Origin: Dermacentor variabilis
Lineage: Eukaryota; Arthropoda; Arachnida; Ixodida; Ixodidae
NCBI RefSeq assembly: GCF_050947875.1
Contig: NC_134569.1
Coordinates: forward strand, 261,961,100 to 262,025,099
Direction: 5' to 3'
DNA length: 64,000 bases
Shown: piece by piece, positions 51,940 to 62,097 of the stretch
Numbering within the stretch: position 1 is the stretch's first letter
Layout: each line of letters opens with the position of its first letter
Program-made: the position numbers and the translations under genes
The notes under the pieces: model-generated
What the model saw: only the letters and a program-made list of their open reading frames with translations
What the model was told of the DNA's origin: nothing
The model's database searches: none

Positions 51940-53137
51940 TCAGTATTCATGGCGAGGAAGATTGGTAGCAGAGCCCCTGACAATGACGCTGACTGCTGCA
52001 TCTCAGAAGGAGTGGACCTGCTTGAAAGAACTGCCGTACCCATAAGTATGTACAATCTGAACAGTACAGTTACGTACCTCAAGAACAATTCGTTATTCTT
52101 AGTTCCGGCTGATAGGGAGGGTGATTTCACTGTGCTTGAAGAAGGCACATAGAGCGCGAAGACATTGGAAGCTGTAAACTTCACGTTTGCTAAACGAGAC
52201 GGCATTGGCCTTGAAAAAGTTAAGAGGAACGTAGATAGTGAAAGAGCTTTAATCTAGAAATGCTTAGTCGTGACTAAGACAAGACAAAGGGACTGCGTTT
52301 GCAAATGTTGTTTTCTGCAAAAACACACGAAGACAAGTGTTCGTTCTGTGTTATTGTTCAGAGAAGGGCTGCTGGCAGAAATTGGTCGCTTGCGTTTGCA
52401 GGCGAAGCTCAAGGTTGTGGCTCTCGATGACCCGTTTAGAATCAGCAGCCTTGATGAAGTGATAAAATTTTTAAAAGACACACTCACGTGAGCTTTTTGG
52501 CTTCTTTCTAGACATTATAAGATTTGTTTTACTCGTTACCTCAAAATGAGCTTCTTCAATGCATGGAAGATGCCATTAACAACATCAGCATAGTGGGCTT
52601 CCAGAATGAAGTCAGTCTAACGCTAACTAGTTTTCAGAACTATTGAAGTTTTACTTGTCTTCGCTGCTTGGGGTGACTCAACGTTTTTACAGAGTATGCA
52701 TTGGTTCCTGCCTCGTGCCTCTCTAAAGTGACCTCACTCATTGTGATAGGATTCTGTGCACTCACTTGAAAGGATCAGTGGTTCAAAAGTTTTTAGTTAT
52801 GTAAATAATTGTCTAGTGTTTCGACAATGTGGCATTGAACGCTTGGTTTCTGCCACGTCTGCTGTTTGCTAACAGTTTCATTAGGTTTTTAGATCTTGCA
52901 CCTAGTTTCTCAAACAGTCATGTGTGTCGGTGCTATGTGCCCCAAAGAAAGAAAGCCATTCTATAATTTTCATCAGTGCATTCCAAGCTAGTAAAGCAGG
53001 ACATCATTAACCTTTGTTTTAAAAACACTCTTCTATAATTGTGCCATCACCTGGTACACAGAAGCTTTGAAAACCACCAAGTTTCGCTTCCAAGCGTAGC
53101 TGGCTACCCTTTGCAAATGCAGTGGCTGGCAGCACAT
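51940..53137 (+). pseudogene. Penelope-like ORF, pre-RT and reverse transcriptase, decayed
   Basis: It reads RKIGSRAPDNDADCCISEGV, SLFLVPADREGDFTVLEEGT, then in shifting frames FSAKTH, VVALDDPFRISSLDEVIKFL, VCIGSCLAPL (RT thumb-adjacent box) and YVNNCLVF near 52796-52820. YVNN stands where the catalytic YVDD should be. Then SFIRFLDL and SKLVKQDIINLCFKNTLL. The order matches Penelope RT. It is cut at TTAA (53138) by a piggyBac-type element. 52270-52491 could be mistaken for a host exon but fits this frame order. Confidence 0.7.
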
Positions 53138-53654
53138 TAACCCTTTGAGGGCCGATCTTTTTCGCCATACGCAACCGCCCAGGGTAGATTTTTTTTTACT
53201 GCAGATTTCAATTCTTCTTAGGGACTTATTTAGAGAAAAATTTACCATAATTTTTCTAGGGTGACCGTAAATTGAGAAAATCTTTTGCGTTGGTATATAT
53301 GCACTTTTCATTTATGAATAATAACAATAAAAAAGGAAATAAACTTATCAGAATGAAAAATTTGATGCATGTTTATGCACATAGTTCAAGGCTTTGAAAA
53401 TTCGCACACGAGAATATTTTGCAATCCTCAAATGTTCCTGTTCTTACACTAATACATACGTCCATAGCGTAATCGAACTGCGTAGGTGCGCGCACTCAAG
53501 AAAACTGGTTGTGTGCCCATCAAAAAAAGCAACACGTGTGACAAACTTCCGCTAATCTTCATCTTATCGTTAACCAGCTAGGGCAATTAGTTTCCGCAAG
53601 TCATAAAAAAAAGAAAAGAAACGGAAACACATGCATGGCGGCATCCTTTTTTTT

Positions 53655-54816
53655 TCAAACTTTTTCATGCGATACTCAACTTCTTTGCTTCACTAACGAT
53701 TTGTTTGCCGCCTTAGATCAAGGATTCGATATTGACTGTATTTTTTTAGATTTTGCCAAAGCTTTCGATACCGTATGTCATAACCTACTTATCCATAAAC
53801 TTAATCAGCTTAATATTGACCCAAATGTGTTGTCTTGGATTAAACAGTTTCTTTCTAATCGAACTCAGTATGTCACAACCAATAACTCTTCATCTGCATT
53901 GTTAACAGTTACATCCGGAGTGCCACAAGGTTCCGTCTTGGGGCCTCTACTCTTCTTGATTTATATTAATGATCTCCCTAACTGTGTAGAGTCATCAATT
54001 AATTTGTTCGCAGACGATTGCGTAATATACCGAAAGATTACTAACCCTGATGATTCAGATAAACTGCAAGGAGATCTTCACAATATATCACTCTGGTCTA
54101 AAAAATGGCTCATGAAACTTAACGCTAACAAGTGTAAATCAATGCGCATATCACGTAAAAGCAGCAATAGCAATCAGTGTCGATATGTACTGAATGACAC
54201 TTCATTAGCATCCGTTAACGCTCACAAATATCTTGGCCTTCACATAACTAATGATCTTTCATGGAATTTGCATACTAATTATATTACTGCTAATGCTAAT
54301 CGTATGTTAGGATATCTTCGTCGTAACTTTTCTACCGTTCCTACTTCGGTACAACTAACGCTCTACAAAACCCTAGTTCGCTCAAAACTTGAATACGCAT
54401 CTGCCATTTGGGATAACAATCAAGCATCACTAACCGTAACGCTTGAAGCAATTCAAAATCGAGCAGCTCGCTTTATTTTATCTAACTATTCCCGCCATTC
54501 CAGTGTTACATGTATGAAAATAACCCTCAATCTGCCAGATCTTTCTTTACGCCGCAAATGTGCTCGTCTTTGCCTATTTCACAAGGTTTATCACTCAAAC
54601 CAGGTGCTCAAGAATCAACTTATCACCCCACCTTCCTACACTTCATCCCGTTCAGACCACAGATATAAAGTTGCCGTCCCATCCTCCCGAACGAACAAGT
54701 ATCATGATTCTTTTTTACCCCGCACAAGTGTCGACTGGAACCACCTTCCTGCTTCCATCATTCAGATCACAGATGCAACTTCATTCAAAACAGCAGTCTA
54801 CCACGCTATCGCTTAA
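53655..54816 (+). CDS. LINE I ORF2, reverse transcriptase C-terminal two thirds, intact frame
   Basis: The frame is uninterrupted to a TAA at 54814-54816. It has CIFLDFAKAFDTVCHNLLIH, TSGVPQGSVLGPLLFLIYIN, catalytic FADDCVIY, HKYLGLHITNDLSWNLH, LEYASAIWDNNQ and LPRTSVDWNHLPASI. The endonuclease and RT fingers are missing through 5' truncation during insertion. Motifs after the catalytic box are of the CR1/L2 type. The lack of stops suggests a recent insertion. Confidence 0.88.
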
Positions 54817-54928
54817 CTTTGCCTGCATACCATTGTCTGCATATTACATTGCTTTGTATGTACCACTCCTTTCTGTAGTGCCTTAGGGCCTTGAAAGTAT
54901 GTATAATAAATAAATAAATAAATAAATC
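53655..54928 (+). mobile_element. LINE I (CR1-like), 5'-truncated
   Basis: Coding to 54816, short 3' UTR, tail (AAAT)n at 54905-54928. Inserted in the outer piggyBac-type element. Confidence 0.85.
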
Positions 54929-55480
54929 CTTTCTATGCGTACCCCTGTGAGCACTAAACGAGAGAGAAACAAGCGGTCGTTCTTTGAGCGATTGGTAACG
55001 AAATAGCCATCACTTTTACAAGTGAAAGAAACCGAAACCGCCCGCGAAACAAAATCCAACCGGCTGCCTGCACACGTGCACGCCAATGTGCGAGCAGTAG
55101 TAGATAGACGCGCGGGAGCAAACTAGCGCTAAAACAAACCATGCAAGAAAACCGAGAGGGAGGCGCACAAAAAAAATTCCCTGTATCCCCACATAGTGGC
55201 AGCACATGACATAAAAGAAAAAGTTAGGAAATTGGCACGCTTTTTAACCCTTTGAAGGTTTTAGCCGTACATGTACGGCAGCGGCTTTCTGTCCCGCAAG
55301 GTCTTTGCCGTACGGGTACGGTTCCGACCCTCCGTTTGAAATTTCGCGCCATAATGACGATGCGTGCTCACCGGGAGGTGCTGCCACCTCTTAGCACTTA
55401 CAAGATGCGTTTGAAATTGGTGCTACCTTCTTGGGGAGATAAATAGAGCTGATTGCTAGCTTCAGCGCGTCGCTCAGACT

Positions 55481-55860
55481 GCGGCAACGCCCCTTTGGCG
55501 GTTTCGGTTTCGCCGCGTGATCGCAACGGAAGTGTGCGAAACGTCACCTTTTTCTTTGTCGGCACTCTCTTGCAGGGCAGTGGAAGTTGATTTCTATCTT
55601 TATTGGCGCTGCTCTTAGCTTGCTTATCAGCGCCGTTCGCGAGGTATTCTCGCTCTCAGTGGCAACGCGCTTTCGCGGTTTCGGTTCCGCCACGTGGTCG
55701 CAACGGAGGCGCGCGAAACGTGGTTTTTCTCTTTGTCGGCACGCTCTCGCAGGGGAAGCGGAAGTTGATTTCTATCTTGATTGGCACTGCTCTTAGCTTG
55801 TTTATCATCACCGCTCACGAGGTATTCTCGCTCTTCGCGGCAACGCGCTTACGCGAGAGG
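55481..55860 (+). repeat. Tandem repeat, about 179-bp period, two full units plus part
   Basis: GCAACGC.CTTT.GCGGTTTCGGT starts at about 55483 and 55662, and GCAACGCGCTTACGCG at about 55840. Within the units GGAAGTTGATTTCTATCTT.ATTGGC recurs at 55587 and 55765. Located just before the transposase C-terminus. Confidence 0.85.
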
Positions 55861-55874
55861 GTGCCTCAGACCTC

Positions 55875-56049
55875 TGCCCAAGGCAGCCACATTCAGAGAT
55901 GTCATGTGTGCGCCAACACAACTCCTCGCTCCAAGAGAACAGACACGCATTTTAGGTGTGCAGACTGCGATAAGGCGCTGTGCGTAGACCCGTGTTTCAA
56001 GGAGTACCAAGCTCAGAAATACTATAGAACATTTTGCAGTTCTGAGTGA
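55875..56049 (+). pseudogene. piggyBac transposase C-terminal cysteine-rich domain
   Basis: It reads RCHVCANTTPRSKRTDTHFR, CADCDKALCVDPCFKEYQ and a TGA at 56047-56049. C-x2-C ... C-x2-C ... C-x4-C ordering is the zinc-binding (RING/PHD-like) C-terminal domain of piggyBac transposases, which binds the element ends. The catalytic domain is absent, replaced by the tandem repeat. An AATAAA follows at about 56132. Confidence 0.8.
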
Positions 56050-56242
56050 TGCCGACACCAAAATACTGTTCCTAATTATTTTTTACTATTTATTCCCGAC
56101 TTTATACATCTTGTACATTCAAGGTCCGCAATAAAGTAATCTGACCACCTGGGAAAGTTTTTTTAAAAATAATTCGACCCTCAAAGCGTTAAACGTACAG
56201 GCGGCGCTATATATTTACGTCAATGCCCGTCAAAGGGTTAAG

Positions 56243-56600
56243 AAAGTGTGACGATCACCCGGATTCTGCTGCCCAGCAGAGCAGAGACAATAAAGTGGTT
56301 GTCATGCCGTACTTGCACCGAGCTAGCCATAAACTGAAAATTAGGAATCGCGCCGGCGTTGACGTCATCTTTTCAGCCCCTTTGAAATCGTCTGGTTCAG
56401 CTGCCAAAGTTAATACTACAAAGATACGTCACGACTGTGATGAAAAGCAACAAAAGTTTGTTTCGTGCAAGGAAGGAGTGGTGTACCACATAACATAAAT
56501 TGCGGGAAAGAATATTGACACATATTGAATATTGACACGTCACCACCACGTGACAATATGTTGGTCAGACAGGAACGTGCTTCAATGATCGCTTACAGGG
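56243..56600 (+). pseudogene. Penelope-like ORF, C-terminal part with start of GIY-YIG domain
   Basis: It reads VVVMPYLHRASHKLK, RAGVDVIFSAPLKSSG and FVSCKEGVVYHIT (GIY-like box); a frame away, near 56545-56590, MLVRQERASMIAY or YVGQTGTCFNDRL. YVGQTG..F..RL is the second GIY-YIG box. Frameshifts inactivate it. The rest of the endonuclease is not recognisable beyond 56600. Confidence 0.65.
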
Positions 56601-56917
56601 ACGTTCGAACAATGGGCTTCTTCTATTTTCCACTTCTGGCTACCTGCGGCTTGCTAGAGCCAGTCAGAGTGTCTTTGTTTTTCTCGGGTAGCTCCGCCCA
56701 CTGCACCACGCACTTCGGTCGGGCGTTTGTTTTGCTCCTGTCTAACTGCTTTGGTATTTTACTAGGCAAAACGAAACCAAGTGCATCGAAAACAAAATGG
56801 TGCTTTTACACACTATGAGCGGTTCGCATTGCTGTAGCTAAGTGTGCGCGTCTGATTTCTGATGTCGTCTCTTGGAGAAAGACCTGAGTGAGCTGGCACA
56901 AAGTATTTTAGCTCACA
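56601..56917. other. No gene recognised
   Basis: Short stretch between the Penelope relic and the Harbinger element. One open frame to 56818 without known motifs. Confidence 0.35.
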
Positions 56918-58143
56918 TGGGGCCGTATTCTGTAGCGGTTCGCTTTGGAACCGGTTTGGTCTGGCTGTTACGTCTGGATTACGTCACTCGGAGAAAAAGC
57001 GGAACGGGGCGGCATGAGGGGAACCAATGAACGAGCGGCGGTCTGCCGGAAGATCACGTCATCATTTTTGTTTGTACTTGGGGGACGGTATAGCAACTGA
57101 AGGATGTTGCTGGTTTGATAAAAAAACATTGGTTTGTATGGAACACTTGCAAATATAATTTTCAGTAATAAATGTGAGCTTGCGGCACGAACGGCTACTG
57201 GGAGTTGCAATTTTATTTGTGTTGTTTTCATATTTAGTCGCTAGGTGGTGTGCCATACATTAGGCAAACAACTTGCCTCGATTTGTTTGCGTTTTGGACT
57301 TGTTAGCGCGACGAAACCGAAACGATGTCGTCGCACAAGAACAGGCGGCTGGGTCCTCATGTTTCAGCGAGGCAGCGCGAAATACTCATTTCATTCGACG
57401 ACGAGCACCCCTACTTAGCAAAGGCGTCGTGTGTGTTGGGCCAGCAGCTGACGGCGGCTTTCTGTTGCGCCGTGGATGGGAATCTAACCCATCATTTTTC
57501 TTTGCCCACAACCGTAATGACCATGGCGACAGCTGTAATGATCCGGCTGACCGAAGGCTGCGACCAGTGCAATCACTTCTTCATTCCCGACGCACTGGAA
57601 AGCTCCCGGTGGCAAAAAACCGCCGTGCGCACAGCAGTTTCATCGTAGTGTCGACACCACGAAATCTTTGAGGTCCGAGATGTTTTTCCAGCTCATCGCA
57701 AAGACGTCGCACTATGTCTTTGGAGAGCCTAAAATGCCTTCGAAACTCTTCTTCGGCCATGCCGAACGCGTCGCGTCGTTGCCTCTCGTTGCGTCGTTGT
57801 CTTTCGGCACTCGCCAGCAGCACTACCAAAGGAGCCGCCATTGCCGTCTCTGTCTCGTCTAGGTGCCGGCTCGTCAGCTGGCACGAGACTAGCCGGCAGC
57901 CACGGTTGCCCTAGCAACCCTCGACATCATGCTCGCCACCGCGTGTGACCCTCGAGTGAACCACTTCTCCGCGGTTCCTCTCGTAGCAGGGAACCGGTTC
58001 CTTTCCAGATGATTGGCAACCTGTGTGACATCAACAAAATTTGCCGTCCCACCCACCAGGGATGACGACAACGAAGCGCCGACCAATGGCAACAGCCAGA
58101 CCGAACCGGTTCCAAAGCGAACCGCTACAGAATACGGCCCCTG
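56918..58143. mobile_element. PIF/Harbinger-type element with long terminal inverted repeats
   Basis: The left end GGGGCCGTATTCTGTAGCGG and the inverted right end are identical over more than 40 bp (…TTCGCTTTGGAACCGGTT…), with a single difference before GTCTGGCTGTT. The element is 1.23 kb, with a HARBI1-like N-terminal exon on the minus strand. No clear 3-bp duplication is visible at the ends. Confidence 0.85.
57581..57841 (-). CDS. Harbinger transposase N-terminal fragment (HARBI1-like)
   Basis: It reads ASAERQRRNERQRRDAFGMA, EEEFRRHFRLSKDIVRRLCD, ELEKHLGPQRFRGVDTTMKL and CARRFFATGSFPVRRE. The LS..+...L...L.P......R....++ALRFFATGSFQ block is the N-terminal part of Harbinger nucleases before the DDE core, which is deleted here. 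The frame is open and starts with an ATG at 57841. A truncated product could be made but would lack catalysis. Confidence 0.85.
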   Translation of the reverse strand: MAAPLVVLLASAERQRRNERQRRDAFGMAEEEFRRHFRLSKDIVRRLCDELEKHLGPQRFRGVDTTMKLLCARRFFATGSFPVRRE

Positions 58144-58351
58144 AGTGCTCAGAATTTAGATCCTTATGAAGCAGCACCTGAATGTCATGCTTCGATGGAT
58201 GAAAGTGGCAGCGGAAACTGCAAATCCGACTTGCACGATAGACCATCATCCCCACCACAAGCAGCGTGCTTGGAGAGTGCCGAGTGGTAAATGCCCAGTC
58301 ACACTAGGCCGACCCGACACCGATTTCGGTCTGCCGACTGTTGGAAGACCG

Positions 58352-58445
58352 TGTCGGCGCCTCTGTCACACTGTACCGACGCCGAGCTTGCCACTGACCA
58401 TCGGCACATTGTCGGCGTCGGTACAGTGTGACAGAGGCGCCGACA
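58352..58445. repeat. Perfect 34-bp hairpin
   Basis: 58352-58385 and 58412-58445 are fully complementary (CGGCGCCTCTGTCACACTGT inside each arm) with a 26-base loop. Confidence 0.92.
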
Positions 58446-59129
58446 AGAAGGTAAAAAATGCACTCATTTACGGTACAACTCGTCGATGGGATCTTGTATC
58501 GCAGGGAGATCATAACACTCTGGGTACTTGCAAACTCGTGCCATACTCGGCGGCGTCCCACATGCACGTGCACTGCCATGCATGTGGGACGACATGAGCG
58601 CCACTCGTTAGCATGAACTTTCCTTACTTTGTAATACGCATAGAATAAAGCACAAGTGTCTAATAATGTACTAACTGCAATATTAAGCAATAATTATATT
58701 GTACTTAATTACAGTCAACTTATGTACAGTAATCTCTTGACTTCATTTCGAAGTATCAAGAGCTCACCGCTAGGCCTCACCACTCACTGGTTTATCCGAC
58801 TTTCTTTGCCAATTTAATATTATATTTCCTACTTAAATCCCAGCTTGCCGGATTCTTCACCACTGTAAATCATGGTCATTTCATTTTCATTAACAACACG
58901 TTCTGGCCAGTTGTCAGACCCTTTAAGGTCGAACTCCCTTAGGAAGTCTCGTGCTTCCTTATCCTAAAGGAATTCATGGGTGCCCGTGTGACATGAGTAT
59001 TAGCTCGGCTGTGGCCACTAGAGCTCACGATGGTGCATGAAAGGCACCCTCCTGCTCAGGACCCCAGCTCCATCGTGCTGACTTTTAAATGCATAAACAT
59101 TTCAATGCTTACCCAACAATAACATAACT
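58446..59129. other. No gene recognised
   Basis: AT-rich sequence with a short inverted pair CCACATGCACGTG / CATGCATGTGGGA near 58558-58590. No coding signal. Confidence 0.35.
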
Positions 59130-59345
59130 ATGAGGTCTCACGTGCCGAAACCACAATCTGATTATGAGGCACGGTGTAGTAGGGGACTCCACAATAATTT
59201 CGACGACCTAGGGTTTTTTAATGTGCACATGGGTGTTCTTGCATTTCGCCCCCATCGGAATGCGGCCAGCGTTGCCAGGATTCAATTCCTCAACCTCGTG
59301 CTTAGCAGTCCAACACCATAGCCGCTAAGCAACCACAGCGGGTGG
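59130..59345 (-). mobile_element. Ixodid tRNA-derived SINE (minus strand)
   Basis: On the minus strand it starts near 59345 with the tRNA-like head (TTAGCGGCTATGGTGTTG, A box) and a diverged B box (GAGGAATTGAATCC). The body follows with the GAAATGC-rich segment and GTGCACATTAAAAAACCC, ending ACGTGAGACCTC near 59130. I recognise this as a common tick SINE. It is probably inactive because of B-box changes. Confidence 0.8.
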
Positions 59346-59884
59346 TTACCCAACAAGTAAACCGTCCGTCCGTCACATAAGATGGCCGCTTTCACACTAG
59401 CGCCCACAGCAGTGAGCGAATTCACCTTCATGCTGCCTCTTGCTTCAACACAAACGAAGTGGCCAGAACACAGCGCTCGCAAAGCTCTCAGCACACGCCT
59501 CACTCATGTCGTGTGCGACTTTCACAGACTGTTTTCAAGGATACAGGCCCGTGTACCTCTCTTCAATGCTAAGTAAGCAGCGAGAACACAGCGCGTGAAG
59601 CTATCAGCAGTCGGCACTCTTTGTCCACACCGCGGATCGCTCTTAAGGTGTGGACGGTGCGGCAGTGCCATATGAAGCCGCCGCTCGAGTATGTTTGGTC
59701 ACCGTTCATAATGGTTCAATGCAGATGGATGAGGTGCTAAAGAGCGATAAGGGCTTATAATGATTGGAACATCATCAGCATGCATGGCACCGCCACCTGC
59801 AATACTTTGCTTGCGTCATCATTGCTCCTTGCGCTGCCATCACAGCGCTGTCGTTTGTACTGGCCTGTTCAACTTTCATAACAT
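59346..59884. other. No gene recognised
   Basis: Moderately GC-rich sequence adjoining the gypsy relic; possibly its 3' non-coding part. No LTR boundary found. Confidence 0.35.
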
Positions 59885-59929
59885 TAATAATGACACCGGG
59901 CTACGTGGAGATAAGGAAGTGGCACAATG

Positions 59930-60768
59930 TTTACCCATACTAAGACAACTCCCAGAGGAGTTTCTGCGTAAATTTTTTCAACGGTGCGGTCAAAGGTGCT
60001 TGGAGAGTGACTGTCTGTAAACTGTCTATAGTAGTTCACCATATCTAAAGAGCACCTAGTGCCCTGAATGTTCGCCACCGTCAGGTATTCGAGGATAGCT
60101 CGGACCTTCTCTTTGCAAGGCAGAACATGACCCCTGTTGATGGTAAAGCCCAATAGGGCATAATTACATTACAGAGCAGGGACTAAACAAAGTACACAGG
60201 ACCACGCTAGTCCCATATTCTTTTGTGAACACGGGACTAGCGTGTTCCCGCATTCTATCTTGAAACCCTGTCCTGTTACGCTAGTAATCATGTCTTATTA
60301 TGCTGGTTACCAATCAGCACAACTTTCTGCCTTAACTAAGCCGAACAGGGAAATGCAAGTCTCAGCTATTTGAGCTTTTGTGATGTTTAGAGTGAACCCG
60401 GCAGCATGCAACCTCTCGCGGACGTCCTTTAGGTGGCGGAGGTGCTATTCTAACATCCGAGAGATGACAATGTCATCAAGGCACGCCAGCACATAGCGCC
60501 ATTTAGCATGCCCCAGAATGCGGTCAATCAACCTCTGAAACGTAGTTGCAGCTCCAAATGGCATATGGATAAATTGGTAAATGCCTAGGTGACAGGTGAA
60601 CGCAGTTTTCTCTGCATCAGCTGGCTCCATATGAACGTACAAGTAGCCGAGGCTAGCATCCAGGGTGCTGAAGTAGCACAGATCACCTAGATTAGCCACG
60701 ACTGAGTCCACGTTAGGCAGAGGATAAGCATCCTTCCTCGTGACCTTGTTTAGCCGGCGGTAGTCCAC
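59930..60768 (-). pseudogene. gypsy no. 3 reverse transcriptase, interrupted
   Basis: It reads MDYRRLNKVTRKDAYPLPNV, DSVVANLGDLCYFSTLDASL, HMPFGAATTFQRLIDRIL and catalytic CLDDIVIS (Y to C before LDD). After the hairpin insertion (60159-60339) it continues GFTINRGHVLPCKEKVRAIL and DMVNYYRQFT. Frameshifts occur at about 60445 and in the last segment. Different in sequence from gypsy no. 2, so a separate lineage. Confidence 0.8.
60159..60339. repeat. Hairpin-bearing insertion no. 3
   Basis: Perfect 11-bp stem ACGCTAGTCCC (60204-60214) and GGGACTAGCGT (60233-60243), with ACACAGGACCACGCTAG echoed by CCTGTCCTGTTACGCTAG outside. The tail ACCAATCAGCACAACTTTCT (60309-60328) resembles the tail of no. 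1. It is flanked by GCCCAATAGGG (60148-60158) and GCCGAACAGGG (60340-60350), an imperfect duplication of gypsy coding sequence. Confidence 0.7.
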
Positions 60769-61022
60769 ACAGAGTTAAAGGGAGCCATCTCTTCAACCCC
60801 AGGGACTGTCTGAGCGCTGAAGAATACCGATCTCAATAGGCTCACTGGTCGATTGCCTTCCTCTGGGCCACACTAGCGTGGCATTGCATTTCCACAGCAG
60901 TGAGTTGCCTGTGTCGATCCAGTGTCGCACAAGGGAAGTGAAAGTCTTATCGTTGAGTGAACATCAAGCTTAAATGAGTCAGCAGCAATAACAGGTGTGC
61001 TTTCTTGTGCATCGACAAGCTG

Positions 61023-61948
61023 TCAGGCAAAGTCAAGCAGTCTGGGCAGCCGCTTAACGGGATGGTGGTCGCCGGGGTAGCAGGAACCTTGACTCTCGTA
61101 GCAGCGTAATGCTTGTGAGAAAGCAGTTCGCACCGTCCGTTTTCCGCAGTGCTGGCGAAGGGGCCAGTATTGGCAGTGGAGTGAGGGACACGAGCCAAGG
61201 AGGTGTGGCATCCAGCATGTGGGGGCCACCGTGGCCAGTGGGAGTGTAGCACAGGGTTGCAGTGGGTCAGAAGGATCTGCCCTGTAGCCTCTGCTTGCGA
61301 CCACAATAACAATACCTGTACGTGCGAGGAAGTCGTGTCCGAGAATCACGGGCACATAAAGACCCGAGAGATGCACAAAGCGCTGACAGCACACGTAATT
61401 CTCCCAGCACACAACCAACCACACAGAGCCGCACGAGGTACAAGTACTGCTCGCAAGGTAGAAGGCGGTGTCGCAGGGTGTAATGTGGATAGAACGCTGG
61501 AGCAAGTGAGCCATAACCTCTTTGCCGAACAGTGAGACCGAAGCCCCACTATCCAGCAGCACCACAAACTGCCAACCAATGATCTTAAGGGCGACGAAAG
61601 GCGCCGATGTGGGGGAAAAGTCAGTTCCAGCACAAGATGCCATTGGACCCAGACGCTGCATTTCACCACCATGCGCTCCTACTGTCGCCACCGGCGGCTC
61701 ATGCCATTTCCCAACTAGTGAGGAGGCTCTTGGGTCAGGCAGCGCCCTTTGCATGTTTGGGCAATATGGCCACATTCATGACAATGGTAGTAGGCAACGG
61801 CTTGGGCCGATTGAGGGGCCCTGGGTGCGTCTCGAGTGTAAAGTCGTTTCCATTCGCTAGCCAAAGGGGCACCTTGATCAGATTTCCCTTCATGCGCAGC
61901 GGCACAGCATGCACGTTCTCGTTGGCTGTGTGGCGCAGAACAGCGCAC
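61023..61948 (-). pseudogene. gypsy no. 3 gag end and aspartic protease
   Basis: The protease frame (61775-61023) has FVVLLDSGASVSLFG, with catalytic D-S-G, and GLYVPVILGHDFLARTGI, the second conserved box. Upstream in another frame, YYHCHECGHIAQTCKG looks like a zinc knuckle shortened by three residues compared with the usual C-x2-C-x4-H-x4-C. The protease motif itself is intact. Gag and protease frames are offset. Confidence 0.75.
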
Positions 61949-62097
61949 CCAGACATACGACTACTGGTCAAAGCACGATCGGAAAGCATCTCGGCACTCT
62001 CAGTGGCCGAGGCCTCCGCATACTTGTCACCGCCAGCCCACGTGCAACAAGGTTCAAGAGAGGCGGAGAGCAGGGGCAGTAGGCTCTCAACGTTAGT

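Larger units (their letters stand above)
55246..56190. mobile_element. piggyBac-like element, internally deleted, nested and inverted
   Basis: Left end TTAACCCTTTGAAGG at 55246; the inverted right end near 56190 reads TTAACGCTTTGAGGG. Its right subterminal sequence resembles the left end of the outer element and vice versa, so the two lie in opposite orientation. It carries a transposase C-terminus and a tandem repeat. Confidence 0.65.
53138..56242. mobile_element. piggyBac-type element (outer), TTAA-flanked
   Basis: The left end is TTAACCCTTTGAGGGCC at 53138 and the inverted right end is TTAACCCTTTGACGGGC at 56242. Penelope coding stops and resumes at these TTAA sites. It contains LINE I (53655-54928) and a nested element of the same family (55246-56190). 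TTAA and CCCTTT ends are diagnostic of piggyBac. Confidence 0.7.
48300..56600 (+). mobile_element. Penelope-like element, split by LINEs and piggyBac elements
   Basis: Four collinear pieces on the plus strand read as one Penelope-like element: N-terminal (48326-48628), pre-RT (51940-52258), RT (52270-53137) and C-terminal with GIY-YIG start (56245-56600). The first gap is filled by minus-strand LINE G, itself split by LINE H. The second gap is filled by TTAA-flanked piggyBac-type elements carrying LINE I. Penelope elements encode RT plus a GIY-YIG endonuclease. Confidence 0.75.
59885..62095 (-). mobile_element. Ty3/gypsy element no. 3 (minus), gag end to RT
   Basis: On the minus strand: a gag zinc-knuckle remnant (about 61850-61800), aspartic protease (61640-61340), decayed spacer, RT (60768-60345) and the segment after RT (60153-59930). 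The RT is interrupted by hairpin insertion no. 3. No LTRs in view. Confidence 0.75.

Noticed and set aside
52270..52491. Candidate terminal exon of a host gene with upstream acceptor
   Set aside because: The sequence LDDPFRISSLDEVIKFLKD and its neighbours in other frames follow the order of a Penelope reverse transcriptase, and flanking pieces agree.
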